From Romanomermis culicivorax (Eukaryota; Nematoda; Enoplea; Mermithida; Mermithidae), in NCBI GenBank assembly GCA_963922205.1, contig CAWUHX010000040.1:186001-250000 (forward strand): a stretch of DNA of 64,000 nt, given 5' to 3'. Shown here piece by piece: positions 12,101 through 23,694 of the stretch; position 1 is the first letter of the stretch; each line of letters starts with the position of its first letter. A program made the position numbers and the translations under genes. A model generated the notes under the pieces. It was given only the letters and a program-made list of their open reading frames with translations, did not search any database and was not told where the DNA came from.

Positions 12101-13062
12101 ATTCAGAAAATACCACCCCAAATTAAAGCGATTGAGATAAGTACATTAGTATTTAAAAAAATATCAAATCATCAAGTTGTCCTGATTAACTTGGTCACAT
12201 GACATCACTACTATTGACTTATATATTGACAAAGTCAAGTTTACAGAATTTCTGTTCAACCGCTGGTTCATAGACATAGACATATACATAAACAGAAGAT
12301 AAGTTTCTTCAGAGACAAGACTAGTTCAATAATGCAGAACCTTTCAGAACGGTAACAGTTCTTCTTACAAAATTTATTGTAAAGATGGTAAATATGCAGA
12401 ATTATTTGATATGCAAATTTACAGCAGAGCAACATGAGTACAGTATATAATGCGCTGTTTTGGATAGCCACGCCGCAAAGCACAAACATATAAACAATTA
12501 ATAAGAATAAAAAGATGTTCTCATAAGTGTACATGTACTGAATAACTGACACAAGTCATATGTTTGGACAAAAGTCTGTTATTTTCTTTTCATTAGTGTT
12601 GTAGGTGGTTACATGATGATGTATCAATTTTCCTCATTAAGAATTCAATTTCATACAGAAAAAGTTTTGTTTTTTTAACAATGCCATTTTACGTCATTTC
12701 CTGCTCATTTAGTATTCAGTGGATTTTAAATAATTGGATAAGGTTTCTCCTACATGCCCAATTTTTATGCTTTTTTGCTTCATGCTAATGAATGTTTGCT
12801 TTTTATACCATGAAATCATGGAATGCAAGCCGGATTTCCTAATGAGACATTTTTTGGACAATTTTTTCAGAGAATTGGCAATACATGCATGGCTCAGAAA
12901 TTGTGATTGTACTGATGGTGGTTTGTGTGTGGGGCAGGCCAAATGATGAACATTAGGGTGCGTCACAACACTGTTGTGACATTCTACAACTCTTGATATT
13001 AAGAAATAATGCACTCATCTATGCTCTAATAAGTAAACAAAATATTCACCAATTTGTGATAG
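12101..13062. other. Upstream region of the chemoreceptor gene, nothing recognised
   Basis: AT-rich sequence without a recognisable exon. Two overlapping ORFs at 12709-13014 (minus) and 12734-12946 (plus) show no similarity. Any promoter or upstream exon of the receptor gene at 13090 would lie here. Confidence 0.25.
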
Positions 13063-13071
13063 TTTTTCAGG
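13063..13071 (+). other. Splice acceptor (cis or trans) before the chemoreceptor coding exon
   Basis: TTTTTCAG followed by G is the strong nematode-type 3' splice site. An in-frame TAG at 13060-13062 closes the frame upstream of it. The receptor exon is therefore either preceded by an intron or trans-spliced. If cis-spliced, an upstream coding exon could add residues before the ATG at 13090. Confidence 0.6.
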
Positions 13072-13089
13072 GTGACAATCTTAGAACTG

Positions 13090-14082
13090 ATGAATGGCCC
13101 CATTGTTGACGTCAACGGCACATTCTCCGACTTTTCCATTCGTATCCTGGAAGTTCAGGCCCCGGCTTACGCTCTATGGATTTTTTTATGTTTGGCCAAT
13201 GCTTTGTTGTCAATGGCATCCATATCCATTTTTGTCTCGACAAAATTCAAAAATAACGACGACACCAAATTTTTGATCCTAAACCAATTGATTTTAGAAT
13301 TATGCAATAGCGGGTGGAGTTTTGGATTGGCTATTTGGCATTTATTCCACGTTTTGGGTGGTTATCCAGAAGCAACAAAGCCTATACAATGCTATAAATA
13401 TGTGGCGTTCCAAAATTTTGTAATCGATGGATCATCGTTGTTCAGTTTTTTGCTTGGTTTGGATCGTCTATTAGCTATCAGATACCCAGCATGGTACAAA
13501 TACAAAAGCCCGAATTACAAATTTATGATTGTAGCCTGGGCGTATATAATTCAGAGTTTGATGTTCATTTTGAGTTTTTTCGATATTTTCGAACAGTCAT
13601 TTATTCCAGTTTGTATAGTTCGAGCTGCGACAGGATATTATACCACGAAATTTAAATCCTATTACTTATTCGTATTGAATGTTTGTCCATTGATCTTCTA
13701 CACAGTTACGTACGTGATTCTTCGACATCGAACCAAATCTAGAATCGATAGTGAATCGAATTTGAGCGCTCTTAAACGCAAATTAAACGATAAAATCATG
13801 AAAGCTTTGACATTTATCACCACATGGCATACTTTGACGTTCACTTTGGCATCATTTAGTACCATAATTTTGAACAAACTGCCCTACAGAGGCGCTCAAT
13901 ATGGACCTTACTTCCTGGCTCCTTACTACACTAATGGAATTGCATGCTTTTTATGTTATGCGTTGTACGTTTCGAAATTTCGAGAATGTTTGAAAAGTTT
14001 GGTGGATCGGGGATATTTATGGATGGGTCGACAGGATATTCCAATAAATGTTGTGAAGAGTCCATTGAATACATCAAAGTAG
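13090..14082 (+). CDS. Seven-helix G-protein-coupled receptor, Srsx-like chemoreceptor
   Basis: The frame encodes 330 residues from ATG 13090 to TAG. Seven hydrophobic segments lie near residues 25-47, 61-87, 106-128, 145-165, 191-211, 239-261 and 275-295. The end of helix 3 carries D125-R-L in the context GLDRLLAIRYPAWY, the rhodopsin-family DRY position in the form common to nematode Srsx and related receptors. C101 at the helix 3 top and C175 in loop 2 could form the usual disulfide. N9-G-T is a possible N-glycosylation site. The cytoplasmic loop before helix 6 is basic, as expected for G-protein coupling. It would act in the plasma membrane, probably of a sensory neuron; the ligand is unknown. 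The start is the first ATG after the splice acceptor; a GTG six codons upstream is not a plausible eukaryotic start. It could be a divergent peptide receptor rather than Srsx. Confidence 0.85.
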   Translation: MNGPIVDVNGTFSDFSIRILEVQAPAYALWIFLCLANALLSMASISIFVSTKFKNNDDTKFLILNQLILELCNSGWSFGLAIWHLFHVLGGYPEATKPIQCYKYVAFQNFVIDGSSLFSFLLGLDRLLAIRYPAWYKYKSPNYKFMIVAWAYIIQSLMFILSFFDIFEQSFIPVCIVRAATGYYTTKFKSYYLFVLNVCPLIFYTVTYVILRHRTKSRIDSESNLSALKRKLNDKIMKALTFITTWHTLTFTLASFSTIILNKLPYRGAQYGPYFLAPYYTNGIACFLCYALYVSKFRECLKSLVDRGYLWMGRQDIPINVVKSPLNTSK

Positions 14083-14254
14083 ATCCTGGGAGAAGTGAAT
14101 TTGATGATATTGATTACAGTTTCTTGTAAATCATGTTTGGAATTGTCAAATTCTGACAGATAGCGATTGAATGGAAGAAAAAAGAAGAAAGTGGAACTTT
14201 CGCACTACGTTTTTATGTGGCAATGATTTGTCACTTTTTATGTCATTTTCAGGG

Positions 14255-16115
14255 TAAATAGGGTGGGCTATTTTCAAGTGAGCGATTCTCAAGTTGTAAC
14301 GACCAGTTTTGGAAGTACTTTACTTTATCCTAAAATGGACAGTGGTTACGGTAGGCAACGGCGCGGGATACTGTAACAACGGCAATACGAAAGAAACAAT
14401 CGACGGCTGCTTCGGTCATCCATAACAAAATGAAGAAAACATGCGTTCTGCTTGCAAATAAAACGGACTCCGTTTAACCGCTTTCGAATAAATTATTGCT
14501 TGCAAATAAAATTAAAACTTCTCTTTAAATATGCTTCTGTGGCCACTCTCTTGACGCTTGCGGGAGGTCTTGTTTCCGTCAATCTTCTTCCGCCAATGGC
14601 TGCTTCTTGCTTCCTTCATCTTGCTAGTTTGGTCACGCCTTTCAATGCTTTCCTAGTACCGTATGCTTTTCGTGCTTTCATTACGCTTACTTCCTACAGT
14701 GGGCTTAGCCACACCTCTGTGCTTCTGTGCATGCATCTGTATCTATTTCCTCTGTGTATACATGTTTTGTGGGACCGTCACTACTGTTGCACTTGAGACT
14801 ACTGTCTGGCGGGGCTTCTACTTTTTACTGTGTGCAGGTGTTGTTTACGATTTTTATGAGGAATTACGGTAGCTGTGGAATGTGTATTTTAGTGTAGGTT
14901 CTAGGGGACCAGCTGCCATTGTGCAAATTAATTGGGGCGTCTTAATTGGGTCAATAGCGGCTACCGGGGTGTGGATGGATCAAAATAAAGTACTTCACAT
15001 AATTTTATGGGAATGTTTGGGTGTGAATCCCAGACACCCTTGAGACGATAAATTACAAAAATGAAATAATATTTAATAAATGACTATCACATAAAGTATG
15101 CTATATATTTACAGTACTGCGTTAGCAGGTACGTTACAAAGTGAACGAATTCCTAAGTGAGCAATTCCCATGTGAGAGATTCCCAATTGAGCAAATTCCC
15201 AAATAAGCCCGGCGATTCCAAACCAGCAATCGAAAATGTAGTAACACTTTCTTCATATTTTCATTCTTTACCTTATATGATTCGTTGTATGTATTTCTTT
15301 TTTCTTTGTTTTTTGTGTGTATTGTTAGTGTTTTTTCGTTTATGTATGTTTTTACGTTTTTATCTTTTGTCTCAGCTTTCTTTTATTTTCGTTTTTCTTT
15401 TCATCTACTTTTTTCTGTTTTGCACATCAAACAACAAATTACAAGTTCTCATTTTCAATAAGCATAGTCTCCCATATAGTTTTTGTACAAAATTTATTCT
15501 CTACATAATTTTATCCTTTGTGATTTTTCTTGAATATTTTTCATCCGAGTTTTTTGCTTTCAATCTCTCCTGATTTTTTCTTTTTTGTTCTTTTTTCGCC
15601 TTTTTTTCTTTCTTGCTGTTTTTTTGTGTTGCTTCTTCTTTCTTGTCACTGTCTTCATTTTTGTTGACGTTTTCTTTCTCTTGATGTTTTGTTCGTTTCA
15701 GCATTCTTTCGTTTATGTTTTTTATGAAGATTTGGACACTTACAACGATGAAAGACTCAAGCATGTCGAACTGTACAAGAATTATACAGGAGACTACAGT
15801 TATTCAAAATGACAACTTGTAATGTGTTGTTACATAAGCAAAAAAGAAAAAAGTAGATGACAAGAAAAACGAAAAGTAAAGAAAACAGTGACAAAAGATG
15901 AAAACGTTAAACCATATATAAACGAACACATTAACCAAACACCCAGAAAAAAAAAAGAAATACACGCAAACAAAACTTTTAGGTAAAAAAGGAAACTATG
16001 AAGAAAGTGTTATTGAATTCTCAATCGCTGGTTTGGAATCGCCGAATTGGGAATTCGCTCAAATGGGAATCGCTCACTTGGGAATTCGCTCAATTGGGAG
16101 TAGACCGATAGGGAC
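14255..16115. mobile_element. Foldback element with long inverted arms, copy 1 (interrupted)
   Basis: The left arm ('gattccaaaccagcaatcg' at 15210, then 'acactttcttcatattttc') reappears inverted in the right arm ('atgaagaaagtgtt', 'cgctggtttggaatcgccg' at 16025). The ends are built of short repeated units such as 'gggaattcgctcaattggga' and 'gggaatcgctcacttggga'. A second copy lies at 33095-34130. The left end is split by the 844-bp TIR element at 14295-15138. Low-complexity Phe-rich and Lys-rich ORFs inside come from the T-rich and A-rich arms and are not genes. Confidence 0.7.
14295..15138 (+). mobile_element. Non-autonomous DNA transposon with TGTAACG ends, copy 1 (844 bp)
   Basis: The element begins TGTAACGACCAG and ends ACGTTACA, giving inverted TGTAACG termini. 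It is flanked by AAGT on both sides (14291-14294 and 15139-15142), a 4-bp target-site duplication. A homologous element in the same orientation is at 56550-57443. Shared internal blocks include 'tactttatcctaaa', 'gtgggcttagccacacctctgtgcttctgtgcatg' in part, and 'gtgtgaatcccagacacccttgagacgataaa'. No transposase frame is seen, so it would have to be mobilised in trans. Confidence 0.8.
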
Positions 16116-16658
16116 ACCGAAAAAGAGGGTTTCCTCGATTTTTTGAAATCTTACACAAAAATCAAGCATGGAATGTGCTTGGCTAATCAGAAAATTTGAG
16201 TATTTTGAAATATTGAAACACTCAACTCCATCTCTCGAACTAAAGGTTTTCTATTTTAAGCCAAGAATATTCCTGTCTATTTTCTTATAAAAGCTTCAGA
16301 TTTTCCAGCCAGAAGCATGCAACGGCATATATGTCAAGTCAAAAACACAAAAATTAGACGACTGGCAGAGCACCGGCTGAGCCACCAAAATCCGAGGCTA
16401 CAGTTGACAAATCTGAGCATGACATGATATTTTAACTTGCAAATCATTGTGTGTTCAAAAAACTGACAAAAAAAATAAAAATCAGAAATTGACAAAAAAT
16501 AGATATAAGATCAAAAATTGACAAAAAAAATTTTTAATGAAACCATCACAACAAAATTGACTGATCACTAAAACAGATGCGAAGTAACAATGACATTACA
16601 TAAATGTACAATATTATGGATATGCTAATCAAACTTTTTTTTTCAGATTCAATTTTTT
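16116..16658. other. 3' flank of the claudin-like gene, nothing recognised
   Basis: AT-rich sequence on the 3' side of the minus-strand gene ending at 16659. It should contain the 3' UTR, but no canonical AATAAA is evident close to the stop. Confidence 0.25.
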
Positions 16659-19600
16659 TCATATCGTTTGCTCATATTCGTGCGAACGCCCACGACCGAT
16701 GGAGAACAAGACCGAGGCCAAAAGTTGGCCGACAGCTGCGGCAACGGCGCACCAATAAGAATATCCGAAAGCCTTCTAAAAATGAAAGTTTGATGATGTG
16801 AAGTTATCAGTAAAAAAAGATGAGATAGCGAATCTTATGTATTGAGGTATAGCAGAATTTTAGTCTGATTCATATCCATCTTATAACGTTATACACGCCT
16901 GAGCACAGTGGATTATTGTGAGGGGATTAATTGTTGGGGATGTGCTTACGGCAGTAGCAATCCCACATCTATGCCTAATTGGTGAATCGATAAAGTTACG
17001 ATTCCACCAAAAAAGAGAAATGTGGTCATTCTTTCATATTCTCGTAATTTTGGTGTGTCGTGGGCGAGTCGCGTCCGTTGTATATTGCATTGTTTTGTTT
17101 CGCCTAGTAAAGGCAAGCCTCGACAGCCCGACACTCAAATTTACATATTAATAGTAATATTATTATTATCTATTATTTATTATATTATTACTTGCGCATT
17201 GAGTGGAAGCGGGAGTTGTCTTACATGGGAGCCAAAGCCAAGGTAAAGCCCCAGCTCTTTTGGATACTATTATAGTGAGTTTTGTGTATTTGTGTAAACC
17301 TTTAGGAGGCATCTGAGGAGACCCTGAGTGCCCTTCGATTGCAAGTGTTAGAGTTTCCAGTTACTTATTAGTGACTGAAGGTTGTGTTTATTTCTGCTTA
17401 AGGACTGTTGCACTGTGTTTAGTTGATTACTAATAGGAAGCTCCTTTGAGTGACCTACAGTAGTCAGTTGGATACAAGCCAATAGAACTTGAGTTATATT
17501 GCTGACATCCTCGGACTTCGGCAGAGATATACACATAACATAATGGGGCAGGGCTTAGGCTCAGATATTGACATCATTCAGGCATGGGCACTAAGCCTAT
17601 GCCTAGGCCCAAGTCTAAGCCTAAGGCTAAGCCTAAGCCTCATCAATCCTCTTCCAATAACCCACTATGCTCAATTGTGTATAACGTTATATGATGGGTG
17701 TGGACCAGACACAGTAATACCGGATTTTATAGGCCATATATTGCAGTGATGATACCTAAGATAATATGTGGTTTTGTGTCATTATCCCAAATCAATATGG
17801 CTAGTGCATCAGAAAAATAATGCTTAGCGAGGGGCTCGAACCATCGACCTTCCGCATAGGAGGCAGATATGGTACCAACCATGCATGTAACGGAGCCCGG
17901 AGGTCTAGGGGTGGGGGGGTAATTGGGCGACTTTTTTGGGGCCGGGGGTCAGTAATTCTCAAAATTTGAGGGGGGGGAGGGTTCCCTCAAGGAAAAAAAA
18001 TTCGATTTTTTCACGAAAAAAGTCCGAAAAATAGTTCAAAAAATAGTAATTTTTTCCTAAAAAGACCGAAAAAATGTATCCATGGCGCGAAGTGCCAAGA
18101 AAATTCACATTTTTTACCATTTTTCGTTAAAAAATTGGCATTTTTAATCAAAAAATTGACATTTTTCAGTATTTTTCCGACCAAAAGTATGGGGTCGCAA
18201 AGGCTAACATATAGCTATCCATTGGATTGGAAAATCCTGGGGAGGCGGTCGCCCAATGGCTAGCCATATGGTCGACGATTTCTGGGTAGGGGGGTCCCAT
18301 AGCACTTCCCCCCCCGATAACATTTATGGTACCAACTATGCTAAGCGAGCCTTGTGGATGGTTCCGGAATTATGATTGTAGTACTGGTGTATGCAACACA
18401 AGCGGTTGCTCCATCACAACATCCTTTTCCTTCGAGCAGGACGGGCCCTGGAAAATTACCAATTTTGTATGCCGAAATCTATTTGGCTGGTGCATCAGAA
18501 AAAAAATTCTTGGTTAGGGGTTCGAACCTTGGACCTTGGATGTGCTACCGACTGCGCTAACTAACTCACCCACATGGTTAAGAAATTGCTATTGTAGTTG
18601 TGGAGATGTGTGCAAAGCACGTTGAGTGATGAAACGTTGGAGCCATGGCTACAATGTACCAACCCACTCCAAGTAGGATTGTCAGCGGTTTCCTGGGTTC
18701 AAATACACGTTGCCCGAAAATAAAAAAATGCTCGGCGAGGTGCTGAACCCTGGACCTTGTGCATACGAGATACTTCCGAAATTATAGTTGTAGTGGTGGA
18801 GGTGTGTTTGGAGCAGATTTAGTGAGGAACAGCTGGGCCCACCACCATAATATCTCAAGCCCTTATGGCCCTGGTTGGTCAGTGAATTCCTATGTACCAA
18901 TCCACATTATCCTCAAATCAGAAAAATGATGCATGGTGAGGGGCTTGAACCCACAACCTCCTGCATACTTAGATGATTCAGAACATGCAGTAGTAGTGGT
19001 GGTGATGGTGTGTGTACAGCAGACCCAAACAGTTGGAGAGTTTATACCTAATCCACAAAGTGTTTGATTCGAGGCATCTTATCCCACTAAAGTTCAAATT
19101 TCCCAAAGTGAATATGAATTTTTGGTTAAAAATGCAGGTAAATATGCGACAATCGCTGCATCTTATTGGAATTAGTTCATAAACAGGATTCACACTGATT
19201 TGTTGGGAGTGGCCACGACATGCCCAAGGTCCCGGGTTCAAGCCTTGGAGCCAAACTTTAAAGGAATGCCCATGCAGTGGAAACAGGTTTTATCAACAGA
19301 TTTATCTTCATATTTCATACAGAAGAGAAGCAGTTGCCGATATGAGACATAACAACAGTCTACCGCATTACCGGAATGATGATAACACTTCCGGGTATGT
19401 CGTCTATTTTGGGTAAGGAAGCCGATTTTCCAGTCAAATGGAAATATGTATAAGCGCAAACACCAACCGCCGCTGATAATCCTAAAAATATAATATCATG
19501 CAGAAAATTATACATGGGGGAGTGCAGGTCTACTGTATTGAATATAAATTAGCTTGGATAAATGTATGACAGGGATGTCATGGAAAATTCAAGCATGCTT

Positions 19601-22600
19601 CCATTTTTCTACTACAGTCTAGAATTATGTAGAATTATGCAGTCTATTTCTAGGCAAAGTTTACTCCAAAATTTCTACAGTAGTCCATAATCAACATGCA
19701 AATTAAAATTTACCTGCAATGAGAACGAAAACCGACAAACAACATCCGCATCTACTGCATAGACAGGGGGCGAAAACGAGCGTCAAAAGGCCGAGCGATG
19801 CCGACGCCGTCATCAATGCCAAGCATATGATTTCCCAAACTGAAAAAAAGTTTACTGTGGTTTGAAAAATGAACATGAAATGTAGGATTGGAAGGGAGAA
19901 GACAGAAGTCTAGAATTTTGTAACAAAAATTTATGTTTGGATGCAGATTTAACAATAAGAGTCAATCACCATACCATTATCAAACTATCCATGTGGCATA
20001 GGTGGTAATGTGCTTACTGCCTCGAACAAAAGTGCAACGTACTATTAATGGTGAACTGACTCTTCATGTTCACCTCAGGGGCTGACCCTGCACATACCAC
20101 TGCCATTACAACCATGATTTCCGAACCATGCACATGGCTTAGTGCATGTGCTAGCATGCCTTTTTTGTATTCAGGAGGTACCAGGGGCTTGGGCATACGA
20201 CATTGGTGACCATGCCAGGAGCCCATCCTACTTGAAGAAATAAGGGTTTCTGAAGCATCCACATGGTGTGATTAGCACAGTATGTCCCGTATGCAGAACG
20301 TCTAGGGTTCGAGCCCCTCACCGAGTGTTATTTTTCTCATGCACCAGCCCTATGGGTTCGACCTGCCGCTTGCTCCGCAGCCACCGCAATATTGAACCAT
20401 GTAAGAGAATTGATTAGCCCATTTAGTGGCATGCCCTTCTTGTATTCAGGAGGTCGGGGTTTGGGCCCATCACTGAACATTTTTTTAGAATCCCAGGGAT
20501 TTGAGCATATGACATTGGTGACCATGCCACGGGCCCGTCCTCCTTTAAGAGAAAGGGGTATTGTAACAGTTCATTCAGCTGCTTATCACATGGCTGGTGG
20601 AGTATGCAGTACATGCACAATTTCTGAACCATCCATGTATTGTGATTAGCACAGTGGGTAGCGTATATGTCTCGTATGCGGAATGCCTAGGGTTCGGGCC
20701 CCTCACCGACTATTATTTTTCTGATGCACCAGCCACATGGATTCGAGGAGCAACCTGCTCCGGATCCACCACAATATTGAACCATCCCAAAAGCTCGATT
20801 AGACTAATTAGTGGCATAATTTTCTTTAATTCAGCAATCATCTGAGGCTTTTGCTAAGCAATATTTTTCGGATGCACCAAAAATTCGTGCATATATGATT
20901 GGTGACTGTACCGGGGGTCTTTCCTCCCTCAAGGGGAAAGGCGGTGTTATGGTGCGTCTAGATTTTGTTTTCAGAGCCTGCTGGTCACATGCTGCACCCA
21001 CAATGTCTCAACCATATGTGTAGCATGCCCAGCACAGTAGGCATGCCCGATATGCAGAAGTTCCACAGTTACAGAACTTCATCAAGTGCCAGAGATTTTG
21101 ACATATGACATTGGTGACTGTACCAGGGCCCTTCCTCCTCGAAGGAGGAGGGGCAACATTATGGTATGTCTAGCTGCACATCACACGGCCTGCTGATTGC
21201 AGACTGCACCTACAATCTCTGAGCCAGCCATGTGGCATGATCAGCGCAGTGGGTATCATCTACGACTTGTATGCGGAAGGTCGAGGGTTCGAGTCCCTCA
21301 CCAAGCATTATTTTTCTGAAGCACAAGCCATGTGGATTTGAGCAAATGGTATACTCATGTTTTTGTGGTGCCACTGTTTATCAAGCAGCCTGTTCTGGAC
21401 CCACCACGATGTTGAACTATCCCCTAGGCTTAGCATTCAAGGCCCATACCAAACTTTTTTTTGCACTCTACATCTAGATTTGAGCATCCTCTCACCCCTA
21501 ACCTTCTTACAATGCTCAACATACGGAACATGACATCAGTGACCACACCCACTTTCTAAGCAGATTGTGACCAATCAGATTGTGGCCAAAAGTTTGATGC
21601 AGATATCAATGATTGCATGTCAAATGCACTGAAGTTTGATTGGTTCTGACCACCATATCCAGCGGTGTAGACATCCTGACCTTGGGTGTCAGGATCATAA
21701 AGGAATTTGGTTACACCAAACTGAGCTCATAAAAACCCAAAAACATAAGCAATTAGTGAACTTCCTAGAAACGTGTTTTCTTTGATTGGTTCATCAGGAA
21801 ATGGGATATAATGATTTTTTTCGCGCAAACCTTTTCCTCATTTAGTGAATGAAATAAAAATTTCTTTCGCCATTTTCACGGAATAGTTTTTTTGTCGCTT
21901 ATGAATGTCGATGAAAGCTTTACCCCTTTTCGAGCTCGATTGATCATTATAATATTTCTGGAGTGAAATTGATCAAAATGAAGGATTTTTCCAATTCTAA
22001 CCTATATTTTGGTATCAAGAGGGATGATTTCTGAATGATGATACACAAAAACAGATTGCCTAATATTTTAGGCATGACATATTATCTTGGATTTTGATAT
22101 AGTTAAGTCTAGCTAGATATTCTGACATGCTGGAATATGGAAGTATTGAAAATTATATTGAGAACATTTTGCTAAAATTATAAAGTTGGGCAAACAAAGC
22201 AAATGATGTTTTAATCATTTTATACATACAAAATTTTACAGTCATGAGGTTTACATTTTAAGACAGTTTACACTCTGAAGTTTACAGCAGGGCAAAACAT
22301 TCTCTAGGTTGGTCTCCTGGTGATTAGTGGTGTTTTGCTGTGCCTTTGTTAAACGCGTGTTATTATTTACTGTGCTCATTACCAGGTTGGCTGTAGTATC
22401 TTCCAAAATTATGCAGAATATCCAATTGTGGCCAAGAAGTGACCGATGCCAATTTGCATGGAAACAATAATATATATAATAATGAACAATATTGGATCCA
22501 TCATTTAGATTCATTATTAAATTGAGGGGATTATCTATGATAATGGTTTAGTATTAATTTATTTTTCATTGTGATTATGATGTCTGAAATAAAACAATGC

Positions 22601-23296
22601 CTCTCAGTCAGTGTGGCCAGTTATTGAATGGCCTCATGTGTGAAAGGTGGTCTAGGTTTGGTTTCCCAGAGCCCTGTGGTGCCCAACCCTAAGACCAAAA
22701 CTTTGCTATAAGAGATTTCAGTCTGAAACATCAAGAGATTGTCAGTATGATCCATAAAGGATTGGTACATCAATCTTGTTGTTGCACTGTCAACTCTTTC
22801 TCATGACTCTCTTCCAAGGTTACATCTAGAAAAGGCCGAAGATTCTAATGTAACTCTAATGTGAGAATTTTCAATTGATGTCCATTTTAAAGCTTGAAAG
22901 ATCAGTACGTGGTGGAAGCTTTATGTGGCTAAGGTCAAACACTCCGTGATCGATGATGAAATCTCAACCACAATAGGGTTGAAGCATCATCTGACAAATC
23001 CATACTTACTATCAAAAGCCCCTTGTGCATTCTCCAATTCGCCTCTCTGCAGCTCATCTTTCAACTCTTCGAATCTATACTTGCACTCTTGGCTCAAGTC
23101 TTTACGCCTGTGGCATTGTTCCCATAGACCTCGGCGGCCGCTCTCCAACGTAAATTCGGAATGTTCGCCTTCCCTCAAATCATATTGAAAAAATGACCAA
23201 CTATTGGTGGCCAACGATGTTAGAGCCAAACCGGTGCCCAGTAAAAGCACAACAAATGATAATATTTGCAAGCCACTGTACTGCATGAATTGGTGA
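16659..23296 (-). CDS. Claudin / PMP22-family four-helix membrane protein, four exons
   Basis: Minus-strand exons are 23296-23010 (coding from ATG 23286), 19839-19714, 19481-19372 and 16775-16659 (TGA). All donors are GT, acceptors are CTTTTGTAG, TTTTTTTCAG, ATTTTTAG and CATTTTTAG, and junction phases agree, giving 209 aa. Helix 1 spans about residues 8-27. The first extracellular loop has W30 and G-L-W (53-55) with C58 and C68, the claudin-family W-GLW-C-C signature. Helices 2, 3 and 4 lie near 93-115, 127-148 and 175-195. Cys-rich 118-126 sits in the intracellular loop, and the tail ends in -EQTI. Family members form paracellular barriers or act as channel and adhesion subunits in the plasma membrane. 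The acceptor at 23297-23299 just before the ATG implies a 5' UTR intron or trans-splicing. The 2.6- and 3.2-kb introns are filled with SINEs. The exact subfamily is uncertain. Confidence 0.85.
16905..17545 (+). repeat. R640 dispersed repeat, copy 2
   Basis: It lies in the last intron of the claudin-like gene, in the opposite orientation to the gene. It carries the full set of R640 landmarks, from 'gggatgtgcttacggcagtagcaatcccacatctatgc' to 'gcagagatatacacataacat'. It looks like the most complete of the three copies. Confidence 0.65.
17591..17640 (-). repeat. Degenerate interstitial TTAGGC (nematode telomere-type) repeat
   Basis: The plus strand reads as eight hexamers of CTAAGC type (CTAAGC CTATGC CTAGGC CCAAGT CTAAGC CTAAGG CTAAGC CTAAGC). 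These are permutations of GCCTAA, the complement of TTAGGC. Four units are perfect, three have one mismatch and one has two. It directly follows R640 copy 2 inside a claudin-gene intron. Confidence 0.55.
17760..19000 (-). repeat. Cluster of tRNA-headed SINE-T copies
   Basis: Several minus-orientation heads are visible: 'ggggctcgaaccatcgaccttccgcat' at 17832, 'ggggttcgaaccttggaccttgga' at 18517, 'ggtgctgaaccctggaccttgtgcat' at 18740 and 'ggggcttgaacccacaacctcctgcat' at 18940. Each is a complement of a B-box followed by an anticodon arm. Bodies carry 'accatccacgtgg' relatives. The first copy is split by the insertion at 17885-18324. Confidence 0.65.
17885..18324 (+). mobile_element. G-rich 440-bp inserted element with 17-bp target duplication
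   Basis: It is inserted into a SINE-T copy. The flanking 17-mers TATGGTACCAACCATGC (17868-17884) and TATGGTACCAACTATGC (18325-18341) differ at one base and are a target-site duplication. The sequence runs from 'atgtaacggagcccggagg' through a run of G to 'catagcacttcccccccc'. An inverted copy lies at 25890-26312. No coding frame is seen. The long duplication suggests target-primed (LINE-machinery) insertion. Confidence 0.75.
20010..21480 (+). repeat. Head-to-tail array of SINE-T copies
   Basis: Four plus-orientation heads occur near 20275, 20650, 21040 and 21240, for example 'gatcagcgcagtggg...gtatgcggaaggtcgagggttcgagtccctcacc'. They are spaced about 200-390 bp apart and separated by bodies with 'tatttttctgatgcaccagccacatgg' and 'gacattggtgaccatgccag'. 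The array lies in the first intron of the claudin-like gene. Confidence 0.65.
21481..22924. other. Claudin-gene intron sequence, nothing recognised
   Basis: AT-rich intronic sequence with no further supported exon, RNA gene or repeat copy. Confidence 0.25.
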
Positions 23297-23694
23297 CTAC
23301 AAAAGAAAAATAGCAAATATTGTAGATCAAATTCACTTCCCATGTGAACAATGGCACGAACCGCCAGTCTGTTTATATGGACAGCATATTGATGATAGTT
23401 CTAAATATGTATATCAACTTTTTTAACATACAACAAAATATGATATTTATTAAATTGTCGAGATAGTGACTGAATACCAAAACAGTGCTGGAGAATTCAA
23501 AATTAAAAAGGTACGTCTAAATTAAAATAGAAGAGTTATCAACATTCATTGTTGAACGATTTTTTGGCTTAATCTATTTTAAATGACCATACTTTTTAGA
23601 TTGAACAGAAAAACAAAAAATGAATTTTGCAAGCAAGTGCAATGTTAAAATACTTTTATACTAAACACCATACAAAATGTGGAAATCATGTGAA

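Noticed and set aside
15157-15812. Phe-rich (plus) and Lys-rich (minus) ORFs
   Set aside because: Low-complexity translation of the T-rich and A-rich arms of the foldback element.
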